Positions 10,549 to 21,100 of a stretch of 64,000 nucleotides of DNA are shown here, piece by piece. Source of the DNA: Membranipora membranacea (Eukaryota; Bryozoa; Gymnolaemata; Cheilostomatida; Membraniporidae). The first letter of the stretch is position 1. Every line of letters begins with the position of its first letter. The stretch covers positions 20,705,387 to 20,769,386 of the forward strand of contig OU612069.1 in NCBI GenBank assembly GCA_914767715.1, written 5' to 3'. The notes under the pieces were generated by a model, which was not told where the DNA came from, did not search any database, and saw only the letters and a list, made by a program, of their open reading frames with translations. The position numbers were made by a program, and so were the translations under genes.

Positions 10549-11096
10549 TTATTGTCTTTTTCTTTTTCCACATGTCCTTGACCGTTTGCACTCCTCTTTC
10601 AGCGAGGCCGTTACTCTCCGGATAATGAGGGCTGCTGGTAGTGAGTTGGATCTTGTATTCCTCCACAAAGCCTTAAACCGTGCCCCTATATAGCATGGTC
10701 CATTATCGCATCTCATCTTGTTGGGAATACCAAACCTGGCAAACACACTGTTTCGCTCGTCTTAATCTCTATCTCTAGTATCTCTATCTAGCGGGAGTAA
10801 TAATCTATCAACAGGAGATAACTTCTCCCTTTGAATTCAAATAGATATGACCCAAGTGTATCCCATGGTTGTTTTGGTAGTTCTGTTGTCTTCATAGGCA
10901 GATATTTCATTCTTCTATTGATGATGCATTGGTTACATCTTTCCACATACTCTTTGAGCTTTTTCCTCATACCCGGCCACCACATGCTCATACTCGCTCT
11001 TCTCATGCACTTCTCAGCCCCTTGATGACCTCTATGTATCCTCTCTGTCATGTCATTTCTCATGTTTATTGGAATAACTACCTTGTCGTCTCTCAT
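10549..11096 (-). pseudogene. Gypsy 1 integrase, zinc-binding and core domains
   Basis: The frame at 11096-10788 has the H-H-C-C zinc domain (HRGHQGAEKCMRR ... CNQCIINRR) and the start of the core (YLLLIDYYSR). The frame at 10746-10549 continues with the second catalytic Asp (MRCDNGPCYIGARFKALW). A frameshift separates the two parts and the glutamate region is degraded, so the enzyme cannot be active as it stands. Confidence 0.8.
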
Positions 11097-11232
11097 GACA
11101 ATGCCATTTTACAGTGTCAGATGGTCTCTCTGTGACCAGTATTTTTGTAGTTCTCCTTTGCAGTGTTTTCCTTTCTTCTTCCAGCCTTGTTGTATCTCCG
11201 ATACTATCTTACTATCCTACTCTAATCTCTTC

Positions 11233-11715
11233 TCATATTAGATCGTCAAACATCTCTTCTGCCGCTGTCAGCTTTGCCACATGCAACTCCACTCGATTTG
11301 TTTGTTCCATTTCTCTTGATGTTGGATTCCCTGCTGGGCGTGAAAGGAGGTCAGCCAAGTACATTTGAGTTCCGGGTGTGTGGAATATTGAGAAACAGTA
11401 CCTCATTAGTCTTAGTTTAAACCTCAGGCGTCTCAACGGTAGGTTTGCCAAATCACTCTCCCCAAGAAGTTTGACTAGCGGTTTGTCGTCTGTTCCGACT
11501 TCAAAATAGGTTCCCACGAGAAAGAAACCAAGCCCGTGTTATTGCCAATGCTTCTTTCTCCAACTGGGCATATCTCTTCTCCGCATCCGTCAGTTTTCAT
11601 GAGACAAATCCCACTGGCTGCCATACTTTTGACTCATTCTCCTGTAACAAGGCTGCCCCTAAAGCATAGCTACTGGAATCTGCCGTGACTCTATGTTTTG
11701 CCCTCACATCATATT
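11233..11715 (-). pseudogene. Gypsy 1 RNase H domain
   Basis: Minus-strand frames show VTADSSSYALGAALLQ near 11690, the usual start of a gypsy RNase H, then LTDAEKRYAQLEKEALAI. The frame at 11517-11233 has FEVGTDDKPLVKLLGE and IFHTPGTQMYLADLLSRP, the conserved end of the domain. Stops and a frameshift interrupt it, and its upstream end is cut by a 1-kb insertion. Confidence 0.8.
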
Positions 11716-12730
11716 GCAGTGGATTCTCATTTTAATGGTAGTCGTGTTAAATGCCGACAAAAGTTGTCTCCTCAATTTTAGTGATGGGACAACTTTAACA
11801 AGTGGAAGATTTTAGTGTAATGAGTCAATGTCCACTAATCGTACATATACCACTTGTCTTGACTTTGATATTGTTGTATCAATAATTACTGCTCAATTTC
11901 TTCTACTGATTGTCCGTATTCAACAAATCCAAAAATTGTCACTCTATTTATAATTTTCCAGAGGTGACAGTAATGTGATCAACTTGATGCGATATCACAC
12001 GAGACTTGCACAAGTGATGAGTACACAATCACTGACGAGACAGACCGAAGTGATGATAAGAGCTCGGTAATCCAGATGAGAGTAGCAAATAATCTACAGA
12101 GCACTATTTATCCGTGACAGCAAGAAGTCTTCAAAGTGTATAATCTAACTGCTTGGAGGTGATTCTACACTTAAGTACAGGCTAGATCAAGCGGAAGTTT
12201 ATCCAGTATAGTATTGTTATTATTCCGTGTAATAGGTAACAGCAGCAGTAATATTACATGTGGATGTTTTCAGTGTAACTTCTACTGAGCGAATGTGTCA
12301 CAGCAAGGAAAAATATCCACTTTTATATGATAAGGCACTAAGTGACGGAAAACAAAAAATGAGTCAGCAAACATGAAGTCTTATACAAAAGTACTTAGTG
12401 TTGGAATTCCGGTACAGTATTACAATGATGCAACATACATGTAAATTTATACAAAAGGCACATCATATCGGGATTCCAGCGTGCTATTACATAGTACATG
12501 TACATCCTTATTATATAAAAGGCATATAGTGTTGGAATGCAAGCATAGCATTACAGCCTAAAAATAGTTCTTCAACAGTTAAAAATAAATTTGTAGTAAA
12601 TGCCTGTACCTATTACACTGTTTTACTTCTACACAAATTTTGGACAGAACATCTTGTATTTAGTGATATCAAAATAAACTGCATAAAAATTTACCAAAAC
12701 ATACAAATAATAATTCGTTCTAGTACAATA
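11715..12730. mobile_element. ~1-kb insertion splitting the gypsy 1 RNase H
   Basis: Coding similarity stops after LVLAKY on the reverse-transcriptase side (about 12730) and resumes at LQYDVRAKHRVTADSS on the RNase H side (about 11710). The intervening 1 kb is AT-rich and non-coding. The bases at both edges resemble each other (CTGGCAAAATAT and CTGCAATAT), which could be an imperfect target-site duplication. Inside, about 12380-12560, a unit of about 65 bp recurs three times (TTATACAAAAGGCACAT..., GTTGGAATTCC..., AGCATTACA). No transposase or clear terminal inverted repeats were found. Confidence 0.55.
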
Positions 12731-12739
12731 TTTTGCCAG

Positions 12740-13640
12740 TACTAGGGCGTTACTAATCTCTCTCTTCAATGCTTGAAAACTATTTTGCTGATCTATGTCC
12801 CAATACCATTCCCCATGCTTCTTGTTAAGGTCCTGTAGTGGTTTACTCAATTCAGCTAATCTTGGGCTGAACTTGTGCAGGTAATTGATCATCCCCAGGA
12901 AGCTCTTGAGCTCCTGCAAGCATGTTGGAGGTTGCATTTCTGTTATAGCTCGAATTTTTACTGGGTCTGGAGATATACCTTTTTCTCCTATATGGTGTCC
13001 TAAGAATATCACTTCCTTTACTCTAAACTCACACTTCTTCTTGTTGAGGGTCATTCCTGCTTCTTCTAGTCGGCGCATTACTCTCTCTTATATCTGGTCA
13101 TGTTCTTCAACATCTTTCCCAAATACTAAAATGTCATCCATCATACACACCACTCCCTCGAGATCACATAAGATCTTAGCCATTTGTTTTTGGAATATCT
13201 CTGGGGCCGCAGAGACACCAAACGGCAACTTTCGATATTGGAACCTGCCGAATGGTGTTATGAATGTCGTATAAGGCATTGATCACTCTTCCAGCTCTAT
13301 CTGCCAGAACCCCGAGTTAGCATCCATTTTTGAGTAGATCTTACTACCTTCTAGTACTGCCAGTGTTTCCTCTGTTCTGGGAAGGGGGAAGTTCTCTCTC
13401 TTTACACTCTTATTGAGTTTAGTCAGATCAACACAGATTCTGATATCCCCGAAGTCTTAAGGGCAACTACCATCTCTGCACACCATTCCCGGGGGTCTTG
13501 GACTCTCTCTATCACTCCTAACTCTTCCATTCTCTTCAACTCTTTCTCTGTCGCTACTCTCAATCCTATTGGCAACATCCTAGGTACCGATAGTGCATAA
13601 GGTACGGCATCGTCCCTCAACTTTATCTGATATTTCCCAG
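12740..13640 (-). pseudogene. Gypsy 1 reverse transcriptase
   Basis: The frame at 13279-13088 carries the palm: TTFITPFGRFQYRKLPFGVS followed by the catalytic box CMMDDILVFG. The frame at 13078-12740 continues with KKCEFRVKEVIFLGHHIGEK and LQELKSFLGMINYLHKF. The fingers region starts in the frame at 14043-13423 (MEELGVIERVQDPREWCAEM). At least two frameshifts and one in-frame stop (near 13088) show the copy is dead. Confidence 0.9.
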
Positions 13641-13649
13641 GTAGCTTAC

Positions 13650-14043
13650 CTGTTTGATATAGCTTTGGAGATTTTTCTTCAATTTTTACATTGTACACTT
13701 TGAGTATGAGACCAAGCGCATCAATCTCCGGAGCTCCAGACAGGTTTGTAGGGACTTTGTCTATTACATAGAGCTCTCCCATAGCCGTCCTCTCTCCTAC
13801 TCTTATCTCTGCATCTAAAACTCCTTCTTGTATGAGGGATCTACCTCCCGCATCCACTAGGTTTTTGTTCGATGGTCTTAGGGTCTCCTTTGGGATTTTC
13901 AAGCTTGCTCTGGTTTTACTATTTATCCCTGATAGGTCCGCTCCTGTATCTATTCTTAACTTCTGTGGACAGCTTGCTATATTCACCATGGTGTTGAATC
14001 TGTCTCTTGGATTATTGTGATCTTTGTTCTTTATATATCTCAC
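13650..14043 (-). CDS. Gypsy 1 aspartic protease
   Basis: A single minus-strand frame from 14043 contains the retropepsin active site DTGAD (about 13947-13933), then AEIRVGERTAMGELYVIDKV and GAPEIDALGLI, matching the second half of gypsy proteases. The frame runs on into the start of reverse transcriptase down to 13423. Asp-Thr-Gly is intact here although the downstream polyprotein is broken. Confidence 0.8.
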
Positions 14044-14279
14044 GCCATATAGTCAGAGCGATTCATCACTAGAATAAGTCTGGCTATTATAGAAGTCTAA
14101 CACATGCTCTATTCTCTCTCCTACGTTGTTTTCTCCTTGGTAGGCTGCTGCTTGGAACTGTCCACGAGTTTATCCCCTGCCACTGCCTCTGTATCCCCCT
14201 CTCCCTCTGTATGTTCCCCTAGCTCCCCTGTTACCTCCTTGAAAAGCCCCCTTTTTCGGCTCACCGCAATCTCTGGATA
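14044..14279 (-). pseudogene. Gypsy 1 gag nucleocapsid tail, truncated
   Basis: Upstream of the protease the minus strand reads RDCGEPKKGAFQGG, the end of a CCHC knuckle, followed by an Arg-Gly-rich stretch (GTYRGRGGYRGSGRG). One in-frame stop follows. Similarity ends abruptly at 14279 next to unrelated AT-rich DNA, so the rest of gag and the 5' LTR have been lost. Confidence 0.6.
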
Positions 14280-15011
14280 CTAACCCCAACTTAGTTTTTT
14301 ATGGGAATAATAAAGCATAAGCAAATGAAGCAAAACATTGCTTACATATCTTATTTGCCTCTTTTTTTCGTGGCTATGACTATTATATGACAATAATATG
14401 ACTATTGGAGGTTGAAGAGAATTGAAAAGTCTTGTGTTATTAGTTTTCTTCTTCTTGTACAAGATAAGACAATCTTAAACTTACTCCTAATGATAATTTA
14501 TTATCACATATCCAGTCAGATGCATGCAGCTTGCTACTGCACTGATTCTTGTGAATTTTAGTCACATTAAAACAGCACCCTGGCACTTATACCTTTCCGG
14601 TATTGTATTGCTCAATGGCTGCTCACTTAACATTGGTATCAGATGTTAAAAGAAAACGGGAAAAGATAGAGAGTTAACAGTAGCTTATCTACACAAGCCG
14701 TTGGTCAAGGTAAATTTTTGCCTTTGGCTAAAGTAAACAACGATTAATTCTCCGTGATAAATTGGATAATCTCGATCATAAGTTATATTTCATGTAACAG
14801 AATAATGGTTTTGGTTTTCCGCTTTGAACGTGTACTGATTTCAATGTAATATGCAAATATTTATGTCGTTGGTCAATCAATCAATCAATTCATCAATCAA
14901 TTTACAATCCTCAAATTGGTATACACACATCATTATTCTACGCTGTTTTTTTTGCTATTTTTCCTCTTAACATTTGCCGCATTTACTTTCTATGTAATCA
15001 AATCAAGATGA
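14280..15011. other. Upstream flank of gene copy 1
   Basis: No gene seen. A short (TCAA)n tract lies at about 14873-14903. This sequence is not shared with the flank of gene copy 2, so the duplicated block begins only about 137 bp before the start codon. Confidence 0.5.
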
Positions 15012-15148
15012 ATGCTGAAAAGGAATAGCAATAACAGAACTAAAAGTTGGCCTCCCAACAATCAAAATACCTCACATTTTCCAAAAGGTTCAGTGCATAA
15101 GAGAGCACAACTTGTTAAGTTTTACAGTAGCTAGTAATCTTCTGGGCA

Positions 15149-18100
15149 ATGGCAGGCTATTTTCGACTGGCTCTCTTGATCCTGACAGCTTTCTTTCATG
15201 GCTCTTTGTAAGTTACATCAATACGAGCACAGGTATCACTAAACCTTCTCTGTTTCAATTGTTAACTTATCAAGCTTGATTTAGACACAAACCAGTGGTA
15301 ATCTGCTAGTTTCATAATGTTAAGTATACAGCTACACAAATAATGCTATTTGTTGATTTATATCTAATCCAAGGCTTCTCAATTCCGTTTAATCCCTCTA
15401 AGCAGCAAAAAGGATGTTGTAGCGATGTTGTAGCGATGTCGTAGTGATGTAGTATCCATGTTTTAGCGATTTTGTAGCGATTGTGTTGCTGTGTTTGCAT
15501 ATGCTTTGCCATATCGCACTGAATCATCATTCTATGGCTCATCATGAGGAGAAATAAATACTGATACTAGCAAACTTGATTTTTATCTCCCTAGGGCTCG
15601 CACGTGGCCAGACTTGACATTTTGGAACCTGAAACATGCCGAATGGGAATTGGCAACTATTCTTGGTGTTCCTGGTCTTGATTTTGTTAACAACTTTATG
15701 TTTGTGAGTACTTATACTGTTTATCTATGAGTAGCCATTGATTAGAGCAGCATATATCATCTCCAGTTAAGTATTGCTAGTAAAGGTTGGCTTACTGTAC
15801 GCTAGAACTACATTTGGCTCGCTTGAGTGGTGTATGTATAATAATGAGGATAGCCTTCAATTTAGCTAATATAAGCATGTGGAAAATATCGAAAGTTTCC
15901 TCTTGTTAATATTTCACCACTATTTGGAAATTCTGTGCCTACCATTACTGAATGATTAATGAAATATGATGCTCCATCGGTCAGATATTCAAAATTTTTA
16001 TTTCCAGCCAGCTACATTTGATAGATATCAGATTATAGTTGGTACTGCTAAGGGACACGACGATAACGGTGAAGGGTGCATTTCAATTTTCAGCTTGCGT
16101 AACAGGGATCATCAGGCGAAGAGTGAGTAAAGGAGTAAAGTAAAGTTAGAAAATTGTTACTTGAATCAAAACAAAGCATATTGTATTTTGAGAATGGAAA
16201 CTGCAATTTTGACAACTGGAAATGGGTGGATAAAAGAATTATCGCCATTTTAGATCTCGCTGGTAACTGCAACAGGATATATGGTCCAGGATTCAAATAT
16301 CGAAATGGAGTTGGATCACACGCACATTTGATGTATCCTGATCATGGGCAAATGACCAAGGACAGCAAATATATTTTGTTTGTTGACAAACAGTCATGTG
16401 CACGAAGAGTTACAATGAGCACCTTACTAGTAGAAACCATCATAGGTATATATGTAATACATTCATTATTGGAATCCTTCTTGTAGGAGCAAAAGTTTCA
16501 CATGAATATTGTAAATAATTGCCTTGGATAGTTTTGATAGTTTTGATTTGCTGCCTTTCAGTTTTTTGATAATTTTCTTACAACATTTCTTAAAAGTTTA
16601 TTATTCAAATATTGATGGCATCACTGCCAACAAAAAAATTTAATAAGTGAGTGATTTGGGAAGAAAATTTACCAATTGAAGGACAAAGTGAGCGATTATA
16701 TGAATGATGTGATCGTGATAATTTGCTTTGATAAAGCATCTCTCATTAAAATAGAAATATTTTCCTCTTCCCTCTGGCATGACATTCCCATTTTTATTCA
16801 ATAGGAACATGTGGAGAAGGAGTCCTTGACTTCGGTCCGGCACAAAACATGATAGGGATGGTATTTCTGGATGAAAAACAACTCTGGGTAATCTGCATGA
16901 CATCCGTAAGTTTCCATAGTGATCAAATTATTAATCATTTGTACCTTACAATGGTTAACTTGCCATTGATAAAAAGCATTTACGGTTTAACTTGAGGTCT
17001 AATAACTCTCTCACTTCAGCAGTTTTATCAGCCATCAGTAACCTAAGAAAGCTATTGCAGTCTTAGTGAATAAGTAGTTGAATCCAATAACTGTAAGCAT
17101 GAATGATGACTGCATAACAAAACATACCTTAACACACTGTTTCTTGATTATGAAAAGGAGGGAGATCAACAAAAATGTAAAATCAAACATTTTAAAGGGA
17201 TAATACACTTCTGATCTCTGTTTGGCAGCCAATGGAGCACAGAAAAATGTATGTACATACAAAAACTCCTTATTTGTAATTCAAAACCCCTTGTTCTGCT
17301 CAAATGTGCATTCTAAATTGTAGTTGTGCATCTCCAACAAGAAATAAGACAACTAACAGAATTGCTTGTGATCTGAAAAAAGCTGATTTTGTGAGCAGTT
17401 GTGTGCTCCTACCTCTTGGTTAGTGTTTCAATTGTCCAGATACTCAAAGTGCGCATGTGCAATAAGGATGACCTTTTGACTTTAGCTTGTTATTTTCTAA
17501 CAGCCCAGCTTAACACTTTTATTACCATAACCGGATATGGTAATAAAAGTGTTATGCTTGGCTGTTAGAAAATAACACGTTAAAGTCAAAAGGTCATCCT
17601 TATTGCACATGCGCACTTTGAGTAACTGGACAATTGAAACACTAACCAAGAGGTAGGAGCACACAACTGCTCACAAAATCAGCTTTTTTCAGATCACAAG
17701 CAATTCTGTTAGTTGTCTTATTTCTTGTTGGAGATGCACAACTACAATTTAGAATGCACATTTGAGCAGAACAAGGGGTTTTGAATTACAAATAAGGAGT
17801 TTTTGTATGTACATACATTTTTCTGTGCTCCATTGGCTGCCAAACAGAGATCAGAAGTGTATTATCCCTTTAATCTTGGCATTATTTCAGCAGATTATTC
17901 CAAATAGTTTGTCTGACTTCGGAACAAGCATAAGGCGAAAAATGTAATTGGGAAAGAATCGTTTTATAATATTAGTGTTGATGTTATGTTTACCTCAGTT
18001 AATTTAAGTCGATGATCTATGTTCTGTTTCTGTGTGGATAAATTGCCCTTTTAGATCATTTTCTAGAGAATAAATCTTGCACGATTGTAAGCGAGATAAT

Positions 18101-21100
18101 TCTGACCACTTCAAATTCACCAAAATATAGTATAAACAATTTTTTTGAAGTTGTAAATAAGGAGTTGCTTCCTTTCGTTTTTGCAAGGCCTACTTAGGCT
18201 TTTCTGCAAATGTATCGGTGATAATATGATGATGTAGAATCATGCTTTTATATTTGAAGGGGATTTACATCTATCCATGGAATGGAGGCACGGGAAGGAA
18301 AGTAGCTGCCCGTGCAAGGATGAGTGTATTTCACGCTGAAAGCAACGGTACTGGAACATTAACAAGGAGCGTCCACAATAACATGCTGGTTTATCAGAAA
18401 GTTCAATATGGTAAGAAAACAGTACTCATCAGAAGAGGTATACACTAGAGGGTGCTGAGGGCTGGAACAATCAACCTTGAAAACTGAATTGAGCCCACAT
18501 TTACTATGACACTAATTGCCTGATAGTGAATAGCAGGCGCGTTGACTGATTGCACCATCTCACTATTGCTGGTATCTCTGGTAGTGAGTTGCTAATGAAA
18601 CATCATCCTCAAATCCAATTAAATATCAAAATCATGAAGAAATAACAGTTTGAACTTGCAGAGGTGTGCAAATTATTGAATGCTGATACCCTTCCATCTT
18701 ATGAGTAACTGTTGCTACATTTCATCAGAACGACAAAGTTTCCTCTCAATTTCTAAATCAAGACTTGCGACTTTGAGGGTTAACCGAAATGAATCAAATG
18801 TTACAGTGGACAATTTGATAAACAAAGAAATTGTATTTATTGTTGTGGTGTTTTACAGGTGTGACTACCTATAACTTTGCAAACATCAACATCACACATG
18901 GAGAGTGGACATGGTTCAAAGGGGCGGGACTGACTAAACTATTCAGGTAGGTTGACAAGCTGCGCGAACCTCAGAAAACTCACTCGCCCTTTCTCCTAAG
19001 AAGATTACGGATCAACAATGATGGATAGTGATGGATTTTAGTAGAGCTAGACGTATGTACAGGAGCATAATATAATACATTTTTGATTCAAAAAGATACA
19101 ATGTACAAGGATATGTATACACCCAAAGATGCTTGGGGCTGGACCTATCAAAATTGAAGGCTCTCCCTGTGGATCTCAAACCAAGGACACCTAAACAATT
19201 AAACAATATTTTTTATCCAATAATTGGAATAAACTGCCATAGCATCAAATCATATTTATACTTCATCTTACCCTCAACAAGATAAATAATTGAGCTTCAT
19301 GCACCTGACAACCAAAATATTAATATTTGTAGCTGTAGGCCTGGATTTGCTGGTATTGCCGTTCATGCGATGACAGATGTTGTGATGTCAAGTGGAGATG
19401 GCCATGTGTCCCAACATCCACATTATCCAGAATTTCTAATGGTCAGTGATTGGAACAAGCGGTCAATTTATTTGCTAAATACTGTCACAGGTAAATACAA
19501 TTATTCCAATTCAAGCTGTTTGTATTTAGCACTGAGTTTTTACTTTTTGTGGATCATGTAGACACTTATCATGCTATTTGGATCCAAGCACCAAAAGCTG
19601 CGTGATGACGACTCCGAAGAAGGGAATTACTGACTATTCGAGACTTTTTACTTACCTCCCTGTGGTCACCACTGGTAACTCTACCTATACCAAGCTAAAG
19701 TATGAGGATCCAAGGGACGGAAACCCTGACTAAAAACCTAGACTGTGACAGTCTGTGAGGGCATGATGAACAATCACATCATGGTATAAAGATATAAATA
19801 CTGGCAGGACGGCGAAAAGATAAAAAGTGCCAGGAGTCTTCACAATTCCCTGGTGTCTGCTATGTAACTTCAAAAGGATTCCCGCTCTCAGCTCCAAAGG
19901 AATATATATCCTGGAGTTTAACATCACTGATCCTTCCACTATGCTCAAATTATTTACCTTCGCTCTTACTCTCCTCCCTTCTGCTGAGAGCCTTTCCGGC
20001 CACTCTCCCCTTATTCCTCTAACAATATCTTACAGTCCGCGTCCGACTCCCCTGCTTTCCCTACCACTTCCAGATTTACGTCTGATATGGCATTAATGCA
20101 CGTTCACGCATGCCTTTCTTTCAACTTTTCGTATCTTCACCCCTTCCTTCCCATCTGGGGGTCTTGACAAAAGATCAGCTACAACCATCTCCTCTTCCGG
20201 GGTATGAAAAATTCTGTACTTTTACCGCATCGATCTCATCTTGAATCTCTGAACTCTCAAAGGCAAATCCAATAAGTCCCTACAGCCCAACAGCGGAAGT
20301 AAAGGCTTGTGGGCTGTCTCTATCTCAAACATTCTACCAGCTAGGTAGGAATAAAATTTCTCTCAGGCTGATGTTATCGCCAATGCCTCCTTCTCTATCT
20401 GGCCATATCTACGCTCTGATTCTGTCATCTTTCTTGAAGCGTATACTACTGGCTGCCATTCCCCAAACTGATTCCCCTGCATTAATGCTGCCGCTAACAA
20501 ATGGGCACTCGCATCTCCCGTAACTCTATGCCTCCTTACATAGTCAAACAGAGCCAGTACTGGCTATTTAATGATTGCTTCCCTAACCTCATCGAAGCTC
20601 TCCTGCTGCCTATATGTCCATCACCAGTCATTCTTGTTCCGCATTAGTTCACGCAACGGGACCTCTAACTCCGAGAGCAACAGGCTGAATCCCCCAGGTT
20701 AATCACCATAGCTGAGAGCCGTTTCAATGCCTTCAAATCCTGAGGCGCTGGCATCTCCTTAATAGCTCTCTCTTTTTCCAGGTCCACTTTACTGTCTTCA
20801 CCACTCAGTTAATGGTCAAAAAATTAAACCTTCTTCACCGCAAAATCACATTTATCTTTATTCAAAGTTAGACCTGAGCACTCCTACTTATTCAACACCT
20901 CTTCCAACTTCTTCTTCTGTTGTGCTCCTCCTTTGTGTTCCCCACTACCAAAATGTCATCCATCATACACACCACCCCATTACTATCACTCAGAATTTTA
21001 TACATTTGTCGTTGGAAAAATTCTGGGGCTGCAGATATTCCGAAGGGCATCTTGCAATATTGGTACCGACCGAAAGGCATAATGAATGTCGTGTATTTTC

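Larger units (their letters stand above)
8870..14279 (-). mobile_element. Decayed Ty3/gypsy LTR retrotransposon 1
   Basis: Read on the minus strand, the order is gag zinc-knuckle tail, protease, reverse transcriptase, RNase H, integrase, integrase C-terminus and an extra ORF. That domain order is diagnostic of Ty3/gypsy. The coding sequence is broken by stops and frameshifts, a 1-kb insertion splits RNase H, and the 5' part of gag is missing: the match ends abruptly at 14279. No matching LTR pair could be found by eye, so the outer borders are uncertain. Confidence 0.85.

Noticed and set aside
10036-11368. Plus-strand open frames rich in Ser, Leu and Phe
   Set aside because: They are the reverse complement of the gypsy 1 integrase and RNase H coding sequence. 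The same applies at 9238-9522, 12885-13274, 19827-22463 and 36765-42786.
16154-16486. Single long open frame reading through exon 4
   Set aside because: Its first part is intron 3. Alignment with exon 15 and the acceptor at 16252-16253 place the exon start at 16254, which also keeps the phase.
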